Part shown: in pieces, positions 1 to 8,048 of the stretch | Numbering within the stretch: the first letter of the stretch is position 1 | Layout of the letters: every line of letters starts with the position of its first letter | Assembly (NCBI GenBank): GCA_031181325.1 | Contig: JAPSKX010000023.1 | Span: 1 to 40,955, forward strand | Length of the DNA stretch: 40,955 nucleotides | Direction of reading: 5' to 3' | DNA from: Paenibacillus sp. | GTDB taxonomy: Bacteria > Bacillota > Bacilli > Paenibacillales > YIM-B00363 | The notes under the pieces: model-generated | What the model saw: the letters and a program-made list of their open reading frames with translations, nothing else | Database searches by the model: none | Told to the model about the DNA's origin: nothing | Translations under genes and position numbers: made by a program

Positions 1-108
1 GCCCATTATCCTATTCTTATACCTTCCTTTGAAAATGACATTCCTAGCCTCCTTCTCACAATACCGTCGGCGGCCGCATACGCTGAGAGCAAAAAGGAGG
101 AAGCTCTC

Positions 109-447
109 TTGCCGGCGTACAGAATCCTCGTGGATTTGTCGGACCGTCAGCTTTACTTATTGGATGGAGATACCGTCGTCCGGGGCTTCCCGGTCGGCAT
201 CGGCACGATGCTCACGCAGACGCCGACGGGCGATTACGCCATCGTCAACAAGCAAGCGAATCCCGGAGGTCCGTACGGAGCGTTCTGGATGGGGCTGTCC
301 AAGCCCCATTACGGCATTCACGGCACGAACGATCCCTCCTCGATCGGGAAGCAAGTGTCGCTCGGCTGTATTCGTATGCATAACGAGAGCGTGTTGGAGT
401 TATCCCGGCTCGTTCGGGTCGGCACGCGCGTCACGATTCGCCCATAG
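109..447 (+). CDS. Minimal L,D-transpeptidase (YkuD domain), 112 aa
   Basis: The protein is essentially one YkuD catalytic domain. Residues 70-91 carry the family signature: His71 in IHGT, then SLGCIRM with catalytic Cys87 and Arg89. The family makes 3-3 (L,D) peptidoglycan cross-links or attaches proteins to the wall, outside the membrane. The start is TTG at 109, chosen because AAAGGAGG lies at 93-100 with good spacing and the YkuD fold begins at once ([15 protein letters not shown]). There is no signal peptide, LysM or SH3 domain, so export is not explained by the sequence; many Bacillales have such short cytosolic-looking YkuD proteins. It stands alone and is followed by a hairpin. Family assignment is secure; physiological role unknown. 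Confidence 0.93.
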   Translation: MPAYRILVDLSDRQLYLLDGDTVVRGFPVGIGTMLTQTPTGDYAIVNKQANPGGPYGAFWMGLSKPHYGIHGTNDPSSIGKQVSLGCIRMHNESVLELSRLVRVGTRVTIRP

Positions 448-455
448 CCCCCGCT

Positions 456-493
456 GAAGCGGCCCGAGGTTCTTACGAATCTTGGGCCGCTTC
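456..493 (+). terminator. Hairpin after the YkuD gene
   Basis: Perfect 10-bp inverted repeat GAAGCGGCCC / GGGCCGCTTC with an 18-nt loop, starting nine bases after the stop codon. There is no clear T run after it, so it could be a weak or factor-assisted terminator or a 3'-end stabilising hairpin. Confidence 0.55.
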
Positions 494-606
494 GCGTCTT
501 CAGGGAATACGCATGGAAATTTCTGTGCAACCTATCTCGGTCCGTTCTCGTTATAGATGGCGTAAGGAAATTGACCAAGGGTTATCAAATCGGGAGGTAG
601 AGAGAG

Positions 607-1323
607 ATGACATTCATGAGACGTTGGAAATACGCAGTGCTGCTGGCGGCGCTGGCCGCGGCCTTGAGCGCATGCAACGCGGGCGGAGACGCGCCGAACG
701 GCGACGCGGGGGGCGAGGCCGCCGAGCAGCCGGCGCCGGCGCAGGAAACTCCTTCCGACGAAACGCCTGCGGAAGAGACGCCGGCCGCGGACGATCCGGC
801 GGTCAGCGGTCCGGCCGAGGAGGCGCCGGCCGACGGCGCGTCGAAGCTCCCGGAGAAGACCGAGCTCGAGGTATCGATCGAAGGCATGACGGAGAAGGTG
901 CCGGCGACGATCGCGGTCAGCGATCAAGGGTACGCCGTCTACGTGATGGACGGCTTCGAGTTTACGCCGGAGGAACCGGGCATCGACCAAGTGTTCTTTA
1001 CGAACGCGCCGGAGTACTACTTCCAAATCCAGATGAAGCAAGGGGACGCGGACGTCGAAGCGTTGAAGGAGAACGCGACGGCGGCGCTCGGCGTCGTCGG
1101 GGAGGTTCGCGAGATGAAGGGCGAGGAAATTCACGCGTCGCTCCGCGACGAAGCGAGGTTCTTCCTGCACGCCGGCACGTCGGAGCTTACGAAGAACATC
1201 GCCCTGATCGAGAAGGAAGGCGCGCTGTTCCTCGTCACGATGAACCTGCCGAACGGCGAAGCCGCGGAAGGCGTAACGCCGCGCTTCCTGCCGATGATCG
1301 ATTCAATCGCTTTGAAGAAGTAG
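607..1323 (+). CDS. Secreted lipoprotein of unknown function, 238 aa
   Basis: The N-terminus is a lipoprotein signal peptide: positively charged MTFMRRWKYA, a hydrophobic run, then lipobox LSAC with the lipidated cysteine at residue 23. Residues 24-75 are a low-complexity Ala/Pro/Glu-rich linker, as is common between a lipid anchor and a folded domain. The remaining ~160 residues (from KLPEKTELEVSIEGMTEKVPATIAV) look like one compact alpha/beta domain that I do not recognise. GGGAGG at 591-596 sets the ATG at 607. Upstream is the YkuD gene with its hairpin, so it is probably a single transcription unit ending at the terminator near 1356. Location outside the membrane is well supported; function is unknown. 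Confidence 0.85.
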   Translation: MTFMRRWKYAVLLAALAAALSACNAGGDAPNGDAGGEAAEQPAPAQETPSDETPAEETPAADDPAVSGPAEEAPADGASKLPEKTELEVSIEGMTEKVPATIAVSDQGYAVYVMDGFEFTPEEPGIDQVFFTNAPEYYFQIQMKQGDADVEALKENATAALGVVGEVREMKGEEIHASLRDEARFFLHAGTSELTKNIALIEKEGALFLVTMNLPNGEAAEGVTPRFLPMIDSIALKK

Positions 1324-1355
1324 TCGGCGGGCCCCCAAGGTCTGAACGCATAGGG

Positions 1356-1408
1356 AAAGCTGCGCACGTTGCCAAGCCGGCAACGTACGCAGCTTTTCTT
1401 TGTTTTTT
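1356..1408. terminator. Bidirectional rho-independent terminator
   Basis: Long hairpin AAAGCTGCG-ACGTTGCC / GGCAACGT-CGCAGCTTT with one mismatch and a 5-nt loop, followed on the plus strand by a T-rich run (about 1395-1408). It sits between the convergent lipoprotein gene (plus) and the large minus-strand gene ending at 1412; the A-run on its left side would also serve the minus strand. Confidence 0.85.
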
Positions 1409-1411
1409 CGT

Positions 1412-4400
1412 TTACTTGCCGGACTGATCGTGCGGCACGACGACGTCGACGGTGACGCGCGTCTCGTTCCCGGCGAAGTCCGTCGCCTTGTACGTCACCG
1501 CGTAGACGCGTCCCGGGCCGTTCCCCTCGCGCTCGGCGCGAAGGCGGAACGACGTCGCCGGCGCGCCGAGTTCGGCTTCGATGTCGCCCGGCTTCGTACT
1601 CGCTTCGCTGCTAACGATCGACTCGAGCACGACGCCGGCGACGTCGTCGACGCCGGAACCCTCATCGTCCGCGCTCCATGTCGCGTTCACCGTAACCATC
1701 TTGCCGTTCGGCGGCCGGATCGACGGCTTATCGAGCTGCACGGACAGCTGCGGCGCCGTCTTGTCGATATTGTCGACCGCGTAGCTCGCGACATCGGTCG
1801 GGTACCCGGCCGCGTCCAGCCCTCTCGCATATACGATCCCGTTGGAAGCGAGCGCGATCGGACCGGCGTACGCCGTCCATTCGCCGGCTTCGCCGATGCG
1901 ATATTGCTTCCGCGCGGCGTCGGCGGGGTACTCGATCGCGACGACGACGTCGTCGTTCGTCCAATCGGCCGTGTCGACGCGAATCGTCGGCGCGCCCGCG
2001 AGCGTCTCGAACGCGCCGATATCGTAGGCGGCCCCCAGCGGGCGCGGATTGCCCGCGAAATCGAACGGCACGTCCGCCGGCAGCGCGAGACCGGCGTCGA
2101 TCGCCGCCTGCGCCGTCGCCGGGTTCAGGCGATAGTCTCCGTTCGCGGGGTCGCGGAGCCAGGAGAGGGAACCGTCTTCGATATTGTGGCTCGCCGTGAT
2201 CGTGCCTCCGTCGCGTTCCTTCACGGGTTTATCCATCAGGTTGTTGCGGACGTCCCCGTCGGATTCGGGATAGCGCGACTCGACGCCGCCGGAGGTCGTG
2301 TCCGGAGCAATGCCCAGCATCGTATTGTTGTACACCTTATACCCCGTCGCCTTGTTCATGTAGATCGCCGCGTCGTTCGTGCCGATCACGACGTTGTTGC
2401 GCATGATGCCGCCGCGATGCTCGTACGTCGTATCTTGGTTCCGGAAGAACATCGATCCGGAGCCGCCGCCGCCGAACGAGATCGCGATGTCGCTGTTCAG
2501 GAACACATTGTTCTCGACGATCGTGTCGATCGAGTTCGCCTTCGCGAAGAACCCGTAGCCCGGCGTGCCGGACGGACGCTTCGAGTTCTCGAACCGGTTG
2601 CCGCGGATGATCCACCCTTTGGAGGCGATCAAGTCGATACCTTCGACATGATCGCGCATGCCGGTCGTCGTATAGCCGATGAGCGAGTTCTGGATGAGGC
2701 CGTAGTCGTCGTAGCCGTTGCCCGAGCTTAGGTTGAACGTCGTCTTGAAGCCGCCCTCGCCGTTGTCCCACGTCTTGATATGATCCGCGACGAAGTAGTT
2801 CGAGCCTTCGTTGATCTGGATGGCGTGGTAATACGAATCTTGGATCGTCAGGTTCTTGAACGTGACGTAATCGGAGTTGTTCACCTTGAAGTTCATGTCG
2901 ACGAGGGTGCTGTTAATGCCTCCGCACTTCACGACCGTATCGTGAAAGTCCGACGTCGCGCCTTGGATCGTGATGTTGTTCTTGCCCGTAATGCCGATCG
3001 TCGCCGACTGCTCGTACGTTCCCGCCGCAAGCGTGATGATCCGCCCGTTCGGCGGCGCTTCGTTGATCGCTTGCTGCAACGCGCTCAGCGACGACACCGT
3101 CACGGCGTCCGGGGTCGGCGTCGCAATCGTTGCGCTCGCCGCGTTCGACAAGCCGGAGACGTTGCCCGCGGCGTCGCTCGTCCGCACCGCGAAGTAATAC
3201 GTCTCGCCCGGCGTCAGCTCGGTGACCTTATACTGCATCGCCGACCCGACCGACCGCTGCGGCAGCTCGTCTTCCGCCTGCAGCGCCGTATCCCAGTTCG
3301 CCTCGGTGATCGGCGACGTCGCGTAGCGCACTTCGTACTTCGCCGCGTTGCCGAATCGGCCGTCGTCGCCCGGCGCCGTCCACGTCAGCTTCGCCGAGCG
3401 GAACATCGCATCGACGACCGCCAGATCGTCAATGGCCGCCGGCGCGATCGTATCGACGGCCGGCGTCGCGACCGTCGCGACGTTCGAGAGCGCCGACTCG
3501 TACGCGAAGTCCCGCGACTTCATCGCGAAGTAATACGTCGTCCCGGCGCTCAAGCCTTCGATGACGACGCGTTGCGGCGTGCCGGCCGCCGCCGGCACCG
3601 GTTCGTTCGGCGCCTGCGTCGCGTTCGCCCAATTCGCTTCCGTGATCGGCGACGTCGCGTACCGGATGTCGTAGTGGACCGCCGTGCCTACGTTCCCATC
3701 GTTGCCCGGCGCCGTCCAAGCGAGCTCGACCGCGCTTGCCGTCGACTCCGTAACGGCGAGGTCCGAGACGGCCGCCGGCGCCTCCGCGTCCTCGGGATCG
3801 GCGTACGCTTCGATCTCGATCGGCGTATTGACGAGGTTCAGCTGCCCGTTCACCCGGATATGGCCGTTCGCCCAGAAGCGAACGTATCGCGCGTTCACCG
3901 GCGCCGCGAGGACAATATCCTTGCCGCTGCCGTCGCCCGGTTCCAAATACTCCTCGTCCGTCCCGGCGCCGAGGCCGGCGCTGTTATCCGCGTCGTTGTT
4001 GAATACCGTCGTAACGCCGGTCGCGAAGTCCGGGTCGTTCGACAGCTGCACGACGACGTCCCGCGCGGTGCGGTACACGCCGGCCGAGCTGCCCCAGTCG
4101 CTCCGGACGTTCAAGCGGGTGATCTCATAAGCTCGGCCGAGGTCGACCTGCGCCCACTTGGGCCCCGTCGAGACGCTGTAGAGCACGTACTTGTCGCGGG
4201 CCGTCACGCCGTCCGTCAGCGCGGACAACGGCTGATTGCTCGTCGTCGGCGCGTTCGTCGTCACCGCCTTATTGCGCGCGACGTTCACGATCAAGCCGGT
4301 CGCCGACGACGCCGCAACGCCGCCGGTCGCGGCTTGCGCCTCCGCCTCGGATGCAAGCGCTTTCTCCTCTGCCGACAATACAAGCTGCGTCGACACTAAA

Positions 4401-4447
4401 GCGGTCATTAGCGCGTACATCCCTGACTTCCTTGCCTTCGCATTCAT
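1412..4447 (-). CDS. Secreted multidomain protein: F5/8C-like, two FN3, right-handed beta-helix, 1011 aa
   Basis: A Sec-type signal peptide is followed by a discoidin/F5-8C-like carbohydrate-binding region (about 50-220, with NVARNKAVTT and KWAQVDLG), two fibronectin type III domains (about 222-330 and 331-440, both with WTAPG.DG and IRYATSPITEANW-like stretches), and a pectate-lyase-like parallel beta-helix (about 447-812) with many N-rich turns (IRGNRFENS, MRNNVVIG, YNNTML). The helix closes with DFAGNPRPLGAAYDIGAFE, a usual ending of this class. The last ~200 residues contain Ig-like modules with Asp-rich loops. Such proteins bind and cleave plant or microbial polysaccharides, usually as lyases; the true substrate is not readable here. 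The start at 4447 has GGAAGGAAG upstream. No S-layer or sortase anchor is visible, so it is probably released. Confidence 0.9.
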   Translation of the reverse strand: MNAKARKSGMYALMTALVSTQLVLSAEEKALASEAEAQAATGGVAASSATGLIVNVARNKAVTTNAPTTSNQPLSALTDGVTARDKYVLYSVSTGPKWAQVDLGRAYEITRLNVRSDWGSSAGVYRTARDVVVQLSNDPDFATGVTTVFNNDADNSAGLGAGTDEEYLEPGDGSGKDIVLAAPVNARYVRFWANGHIRVNGQLNLVNTPIEIEAYADPEDAEAPAAVSDLAVTESTASAVELAWTAPGNDGNVGTAVHYDIRYATSPITEANWANATQAPNEPVPAAAGTPQRVVIEGLSAGTTYYFAMKSRDFAYESALSNVATVATPAVDTIAPAAIDDLAVVDAMFRSAKLTWTAPGDDGRFGNAAKYEVRYATSPITEANWDTALQAEDELPQRSVGSAMQYKVTELTPGETYYFAVRTSDAAGNVSGLSNAASATIATPTPDAVTVSSLSALQQAINEAPPNGRIITLAAGTYEQSATIGITGKNNITIQGATSDFHDTVVKCGGINSTLVDMNFKVNNSDYVTFKNLTIQDSYYHAIQINEGSNYFVADHIKTWDNGEGGFKTTFNLSSGNGYDDYGLIQNSLIGYTTTGMRDHVEGIDLIASKGWIIRGNRFENSKRPSGTPGYGFFAKANSIDTIVENNVFLNSDIAISFGGGGSGSMFFRNQDTTYEHRGGIMRNNVVIGTNDAAIYMNKATGYKVYNNTMLGIAPDTTSGGVESRYPESDGDVRNNLMDKPVKERDGGTITASHNIEDGSLSWLRDPANGDYRLNPATAQAAIDAGLALPADVPFDFAGNPRPLGAAYDIGAFETLAGAPTIRVDTADWTNDDVVVAIEYPADAARKQYRIGEAGEWTAYAGPIALASNGIVYARGLDAAGYPTDVASYAVDNIDKTAPQLSVQLDKPSIRPPNGKMVTVNATWSADDEGSGVDDVAGVVLESIVSSEASTKPGDIEAELGAPATSFRLRAEREGNGPGRVYAVTYKATDFAGNETRVTVDVVVPHDQSGK

Positions 4448-4585
4448 CGTTACTCGCTTCCTTCCGTTGGTGGATTGGGGATGGGACTCCCTGTTTTAAG
4501 AGTTACACAAGCCCCGCCGATGCGCCATTAGGACGAATTTGTCTTCTGCTTGGACGTTTACAAACACTTTCGCCGTCGCATCCCT

Positions 4586-4591
4586 TATAAT
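4586..4591 (+). promoter_or_regulatory. Candidate -10 box for the Tes-like operon
   Basis: A perfect TATAAT lies 56 bases before the TTG start of the first gene of the operon. The nearest -35-like hexamer (TTTACA at 4557-4562) is too far away (23 bp) for a standard sigma-A promoter, so the -35 is weak or another factor helps. The 199-bp gap between the divergent genes holds no other feature I can support. Confidence 0.4.
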
Positions 4592-4646
4592 GGGAGGCAT
4601 AACGTTTTCGAGACAAAATAGGTTTCCTTATGGAGGAGGTTCGTCA

Positions 4647-4919
4647 TTGGATTGTAAACACCATGCGGGCACCGCCGCCGTCCGGCAATGCCGACACTGC
4701 GGCGCTTTCCTGTGCGAAAGCTGCTACGACGCGGAGCGCGGCGGCTGCCATGCCGGCTCCGGCTGTACGGCCGTTCCCTACGCGCCGAAAGAAGGCTACA
4801 TCCCCGGCAAGAACATGTGGATCAAGACGCTCGTCTCGATCCTGGCGATCATCGGCGCTATTACGGTGCTGCTGTTGGCGTTATGCGCCGGCATTATTTT
4901 CACGAGCAACTTTAGCTGA
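4647..4919 (+). CDS. Small B-box-like zinc-binding membrane protein, 90 aa
   Basis: The start is taken as TTG at 4647, because GGAGGAGG at 4632-4639 is ideally placed and the conserved-looking part begins there. Residues 3-40 have paired metal ligands: Cys3/His6, Cys15-x2-Cys18, Cys23-x2-Cys26 and Cys34/Cys40, resembling a B-box zinc finger. A hydrophobic segment follows at about 63-85 (LVSILAIIGAITVLLLALCAGIIF), leaving a very short C-tail, so the zinc module probably faces the cytoplasm from a single anchor. The stop is 16 bases before the TTG of the Lgt-like gene, whose Shine-Dalgarno begins just after it, which argues for co-transcription. Role unknown; a scaffold or regulatory partner of the two downstream membrane-lipid proteins is inference. 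Confidence 0.75.
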   Translation: MDCKHHAGTAAVRQCRHCGAFLCESCYDAERGGCHAGSGCTAVPYAPKEGYIPGKNMWIKTLVSILAIIGAITVLLLALCAGIIFTSNFS

Positions 4920-4935
4920 GCTGGAGGCGGATTCG

Positions 4936-5718
4936 TTGTCGTTCCCTGTTTACATCCACATCGGCGATTGGCAGCTGCATCCGCACGTCGTATTCGAATC
5001 GCTGTCGTATTTCATCGGCTTCCGGGTCTACCTGCGGACGCGAACGAAGGGCGGCGTTCCGACGCTCGTCGGGCTGCAAATCCTCGCCGGCGCCATGGTC
5101 GGCGCCGCGGCGGGCTCGAAGTTGCTGTTCTGGCTGGAGGATCCGCTCACCACCTATTCGCACCTCGCCGCGGGCGATTGGACCGCGATGCTCGCGGGGA
5201 AGACGATCGTCGGAGGCCTCCTCGGCGGACTGATCGGCGTCGAGCTCGCCAAGCGCTGGGCCGGCTGGAGCTCGTCGACCGGCGACGACTTCGTGCTGCC
5301 GCTCGTCGTCGGCATGGCGATCGGCCGCATCGGCTGCTTCCTGACCGGCCTCGACGACGGCACGCACGGCACGCCGACGAGCTGGCCCGTCGGCGTCGAC
5401 TTCGGCGACGGCGTGCCGCGCCATCCCGCGCAGCTGTACGAGATCGCGTACCTGCTCGCGATCGGCACGGCGCTGAGCGCCCTTCGCAGGCGCATTCGGC
5501 GCGGGGACGCGTCGCTGCCTGCGGGCGCCGTGTTCCAATTGTTCATGGTCGCTTACTTGCTCTTCCGATTCGCGATCGACTTCGTCAAGCCTACGCCGCA
5601 CGTCTACTTCGGGCTCAACAACATCCAGCTCGCCTGCGCGGCGGGGCTGATCTACTATGCCGGATTGATGTCCCGATGGCTCGATCCGAAGAAACGGGGG
5701 ATGCGCCATGCCCGCTAA
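4936..5718 (+). CDS. Lgt-like (prolipoprotein diacylglyceryl transferase family) membrane protein, 260 aa
   Basis: The start is TTG at 4936 with GGAGG at 4923-4927; an in-frame extension upstream overlaps the zinc-protein gene and is discarded. The polytopic protein has the Lgt signature in altered form: GRIGCFLTGLDDGTHG followed by PVGVDFGD and RHPAQLYE, with C-terminal helices (FQLFMVAYLLFRFAIDFVKP). True Lgt transfers diacylglyceryl from phosphatidylglycerol to the lipobox cysteine. Here the usual H-G-G-L stretch reads TIVGGLLGG, so the histidine of that motif is absent. I infer a paralogue with a different acceptor, not the housekeeping Lgt. It overlaps the radical SAM gene by 11 bases, so translation is probably coupled. 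Family assignment is good; reaction unknown. Confidence 0.85.
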   Translation: MSFPVYIHIGDWQLHPHVVFESLSYFIGFRVYLRTRTKGGVPTLVGLQILAGAMVGAAAGSKLLFWLEDPLTTYSHLAAGDWTAMLAGKTIVGGLLGGLIGVELAKRWAGWSSSTGDDFVLPLVVGMAIGRIGCFLTGLDDGTHGTPTSWPVGVDFGDGVPRHPAQLYEIAYLLAIGTALSALRRRIRRGDASLPAGAVFQLFMVAYLLFRFAIDFVKPTPHVYFGLNNIQLACAAGLIYYAGLMSRWLDPKKRGMRHAR

Positions 5719-7132
5719 TCGACCTTATTTATTCCACGAGCTGACGAACAGCATCTGCTCGACGTGCTTCCGCAAAGCGGAGGCGAAGATCGTCGTCGAG
5801 GACGACAAGGTGTTCATGTTGAAGCGATGCCTTACCCACGGTCCGGAAAAGGTGCTCCTCTCGACCGACGTCGAGTACTATATGCGCTGCCGCGCATTCG
5901 TCAAGCCGGCGGAGATGCCGCTGCGCTGGAACACGCCGATCCGCTATGGCTGCCCGTACGACTGCGGACTGTGCCCGGATCACGAGCAGCACAGCTGCCT
6001 CACCTTGATCGAGGTGACGGATCATTGCAATCTGCAGTGCCCGATCTGCTACGCCGAGTCGGCGCCGCATCGAACGTCGTACCGCTCGCTCGAGCAGATC
6101 GAAGCGATGTTAGATACCGTCGTCCGTAACGAAGGCGAGCCGGACATCGTGCAGATCAGCGGCGGGGAGCCGACGACGCATCCGAACTTCTTCGAGATAT
6201 TGGATCTCGCCAAGTCGAAGCCGATCAAGCATCTGATGGTGAATACGAACGGCATTCGCATCGCGCAGGACCGCGCGTTCGCCGAGCGGCTCGCGTCGTA
6301 CATGCCGGGGTTCGAAATTTATTTGCAGTTCGACAGCTTCGAGGCGGATACGCTGAAGGAGCTGCGCGGCGCGGACCTGCGCGGCATTCGAGAGAAGGCG
6401 CTTGCGCATCTGAACGAGTTCAACGTCTCGACGACGCTCGTCGTCACGCTGAAGAAGGGGCTTAACGACGGGGAGATCGGGAAGATCATTCAGTACGGGG
6501 TGCGGCAGCGGGCGGTACGGGGCGTAACGTTCCAGCCGATTCAGGCCGCGGGGCGGCTCGGCGAATACGATCCGGCGACCGACCGGCTGACCGTCAGCGA
6601 GGTGCGGCGCGGCATTATCGAGCAGTCCGGCATCTTCCGCGACGAGGATATGGTGCCGGTGCCTTGCCATCCGGACTGCCTGTCGATGGGCTACGCGTTG
6701 AAGCTCGGCGGCGACGTCGTGCCGCTCACCGGCATGATCGATCCGGCGGTGCTGCTCGAGGGCGGGCGCAATACGATCGTGTTCGAGTCGGACGAGACGC
6801 TCCGGTCGCAAATCTTCCAGCTGTTCTCTACGGCGCACTCGCCGGAGTCGTCCGCGCTGTCGCTGAAGAGTCTGCTGTGCTGCCTGCCGATGGCGGCCGT
6901 GCCCGATGCAATCGGCTATGACAACGTGTTCCGCGTCATCATCATGCAGTTCCTAGACCCGTATAACTTCGACGTCCGTTCGGTGAAGAAGTCCTGCGTG
7001 CACATCGTGCACCCGGACGGGCGGGTCATTCCGTTCGACACGTACAATATGTTTTACCGGGACGATAAGGAGCGGCTGCTCGCGGAGCGCAAGGCGGAGA
7101 TCGCGGCGGCGTTCGGGTTCGGGGGAACATAG
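5708..7132 (+). CDS. Radical SAM enzyme of the tetraether lipid synthase (Tes/MJ0619-like) family, 474 aa
   Basis: The radical SAM core has Cys107, Cys111 and Cys114 in CNLQCPICY and SGGEPT at 151-156. Around it is an unusual cysteine array: CSTC at 17-20 with Cys41 and Cys61 (a rubredoxin-like set), GCPYDCGLC with Cys82/86/89 and Cys97 just before the core, CHPDC at 320-324, a CC pair at 391-392, and Cys430 near the C-terminal HPDGRVIPF and YNMFYR. This matches the layout I know from archaeal Tes (MJ0619), which joins two lipid tails by C-C bond formation with several Fe-S clusters and one mononuclear iron. The ATG at 5708 overlaps the Lgt-like gene. A lipid substrate is inferred from family and neighbour. 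A strong terminator follows. Confidence 0.85.
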   Translation: MPANRPYLFHELTNSICSTCFRKAEAKIVVEDDKVFMLKRCLTHGPEKVLLSTDVEYYMRCRAFVKPAEMPLRWNTPIRYGCPYDCGLCPDHEQHSCLTLIEVTDHCNLQCPICYAESAPHRTSYRSLEQIEAMLDTVVRNEGEPDIVQISGGEPTTHPNFFEILDLAKSKPIKHLMVNTNGIRIAQDRAFAERLASYMPGFEIYLQFDSFEADTLKELRGADLRGIREKALAHLNEFNVSTTLVVTLKKGLNDGEIGKIIQYGVRQRAVRGVTFQPIQAAGRLGEYDPATDRLTVSEVRRGIIEQSGIFRDEDMVPVPCHPDCLSMGYALKLGGDVVPLTGMIDPAVLLEGGRNTIVFESDETLRSQIFQLFSTAHSPESSALSLKSLLCCLPMAAVPDAIGYDNVFRVIIMQFLDPYNFDVRSVKKSCVHIVHPDGRVIPFDTYNMFYRDDKERLLAERKAEIAAAFGFGGT

Positions 7133-7154
7133 CTTTCGGCTTGGCGAAAAGCGT

Positions 7155-7196
7155 AAGCTGCCCTTGTTGTCTTTCGACGACGAGGGCAGCTTTTTC
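7155..7196. terminator. Rho-independent terminator, probably bidirectional
   Basis: Perfect 10-bp stem AAGCTGCCCT / AGGGCAGCTT followed by TTTTT on the plus strand. It closes the Tes-like operon and lies immediately beyond the stop codon of the convergent LamG-like gene, so it may serve both. Confidence 0.88.
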
Positions 7197-7198
7197 CA

Positions 7199-7957
7199 TT
7201 ACATCCGCATCGTTCCGATGCTCCGCATCTCCTCCGCCGTCAGCGCCCGGTCGAACACGGCCAGCCCGCCGAGCGCTCCCGCGTACCAATTCCCCATCTC
7301 CCCGGCCCGGTACACCGCGCCGACCGTGAAATCCGCGCCGTCCGGCCCGCCGTCGAACAGTCCGCCCTCGTACCGATACGGATTGCGATCGCCTCTCGCG
7401 TCGAGCTCTCCGTTCAGGTATGTCTTAACCCAAACCCCGTCATAGGTGAAAGCGACGCATTGCCATATCCCGAGGGGCACCGGCGTTCGCCCGATCGACG
7501 CATCCATGCAGTACTTATATCCCGGCGTCGGTCCGCCGATCGACGACACATGGCCGGCCGCTTGCTGCGCGCTGTCCCAGATGCCGAGGTTCAGAAACAA
7601 GCAGTATTGCCGCTGGCGCAGCGTCTCGTTCCACATCCCCGCCACAGCCTCGCATTCGTTGCTTCCCTTCTTCGCCTCCCGCTTCACCCAAGCGATCACC
7701 GACACCTCCGCGTTCGGGCCGTGCGCGTTCAGCGCCGACGCCTCCGGCCTCGGGAGCGACAGCCAGGTACCGCCTCCGAAGCGCGCCGAATACGGGCCGA
7801 ACACCCCGTCCGCCGCCCGTTCGACCGGACCTCCTCCCTCCTTCAGCCGAAGCGGGATCGGCCCTCGGGACGCTCGCTCCTCGCCGGCATCCTCCTGCAT
7901 ATCCCAGAAGGCGATCAGCCCGGGGGCGTTCAACACGACATCGACGATACGATCCAT
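7199..7957 (-). CDS. LamG-like (concanavalin A-like) domain protein without signal peptide, 252 aa
   Basis: The whole protein reads as one LamG/laminin-G type jelly roll: APGLIAFWDMQED at the start, YSARFGGGTWLSLP, SVIAWVKRE, IWQCVAFTYDGVWVKTYLNGE, and the typical closing GALGGLAVFDRALTAEEMRSI. Such domains bind sugars or have lost catalysis. The ATG at 7957 has AAGGAGGAA just upstream and no in-frame extension adds a signal peptide, so the product appears cytoplasmic, odd for a carbohydrate-binding fold. It is the last gene of the ABC-transporter operon, 91 bases after the solute-binding protein gene. A cytoplasmic role in handling or modifying the imported glycan is possible but inferred. 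Confidence 0.85.
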   Translation of the reverse strand: MDRIVDVVLNAPGLIAFWDMQEDAGEERASRGPIPLRLKEGGGPVERAADGVFGPYSARFGGGTWLSLPRPEASALNAHGPNAEVSVIAWVKREAKKGSNECEAVAGMWNETLRQRQYCLFLNLGIWDSAQQAAGHVSSIGGPTPGYKYCMDASIGRTPVPLGIWQCVAFTYDGVWVKTYLNGELDARGDRNPYRYEGGLFDGGPDGADFTVGAVYRAGEMGNWYAGALGGLAVFDRALTAEEMRSIGTMRM

Positions 7958-8048
7958 TCCCGTTCCTCCTTCAGGATTGCCGGAGCCGGCGCCGCCTTGC
8001 GACGAATCGCGAGCGGGCCCCGGCTCTCGCGCAAGCGATTCCGTCGAA

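Noticed and set aside
1400-4399. Long plus-strand open frames (443 and 539 codons) opposite the beta-helix gene
   Set aside because: Arg/Asp/Val-rich translations with no domain, no Shine-Dalgarno and exact shadowing of a real gene; a high-GC antisense effect.
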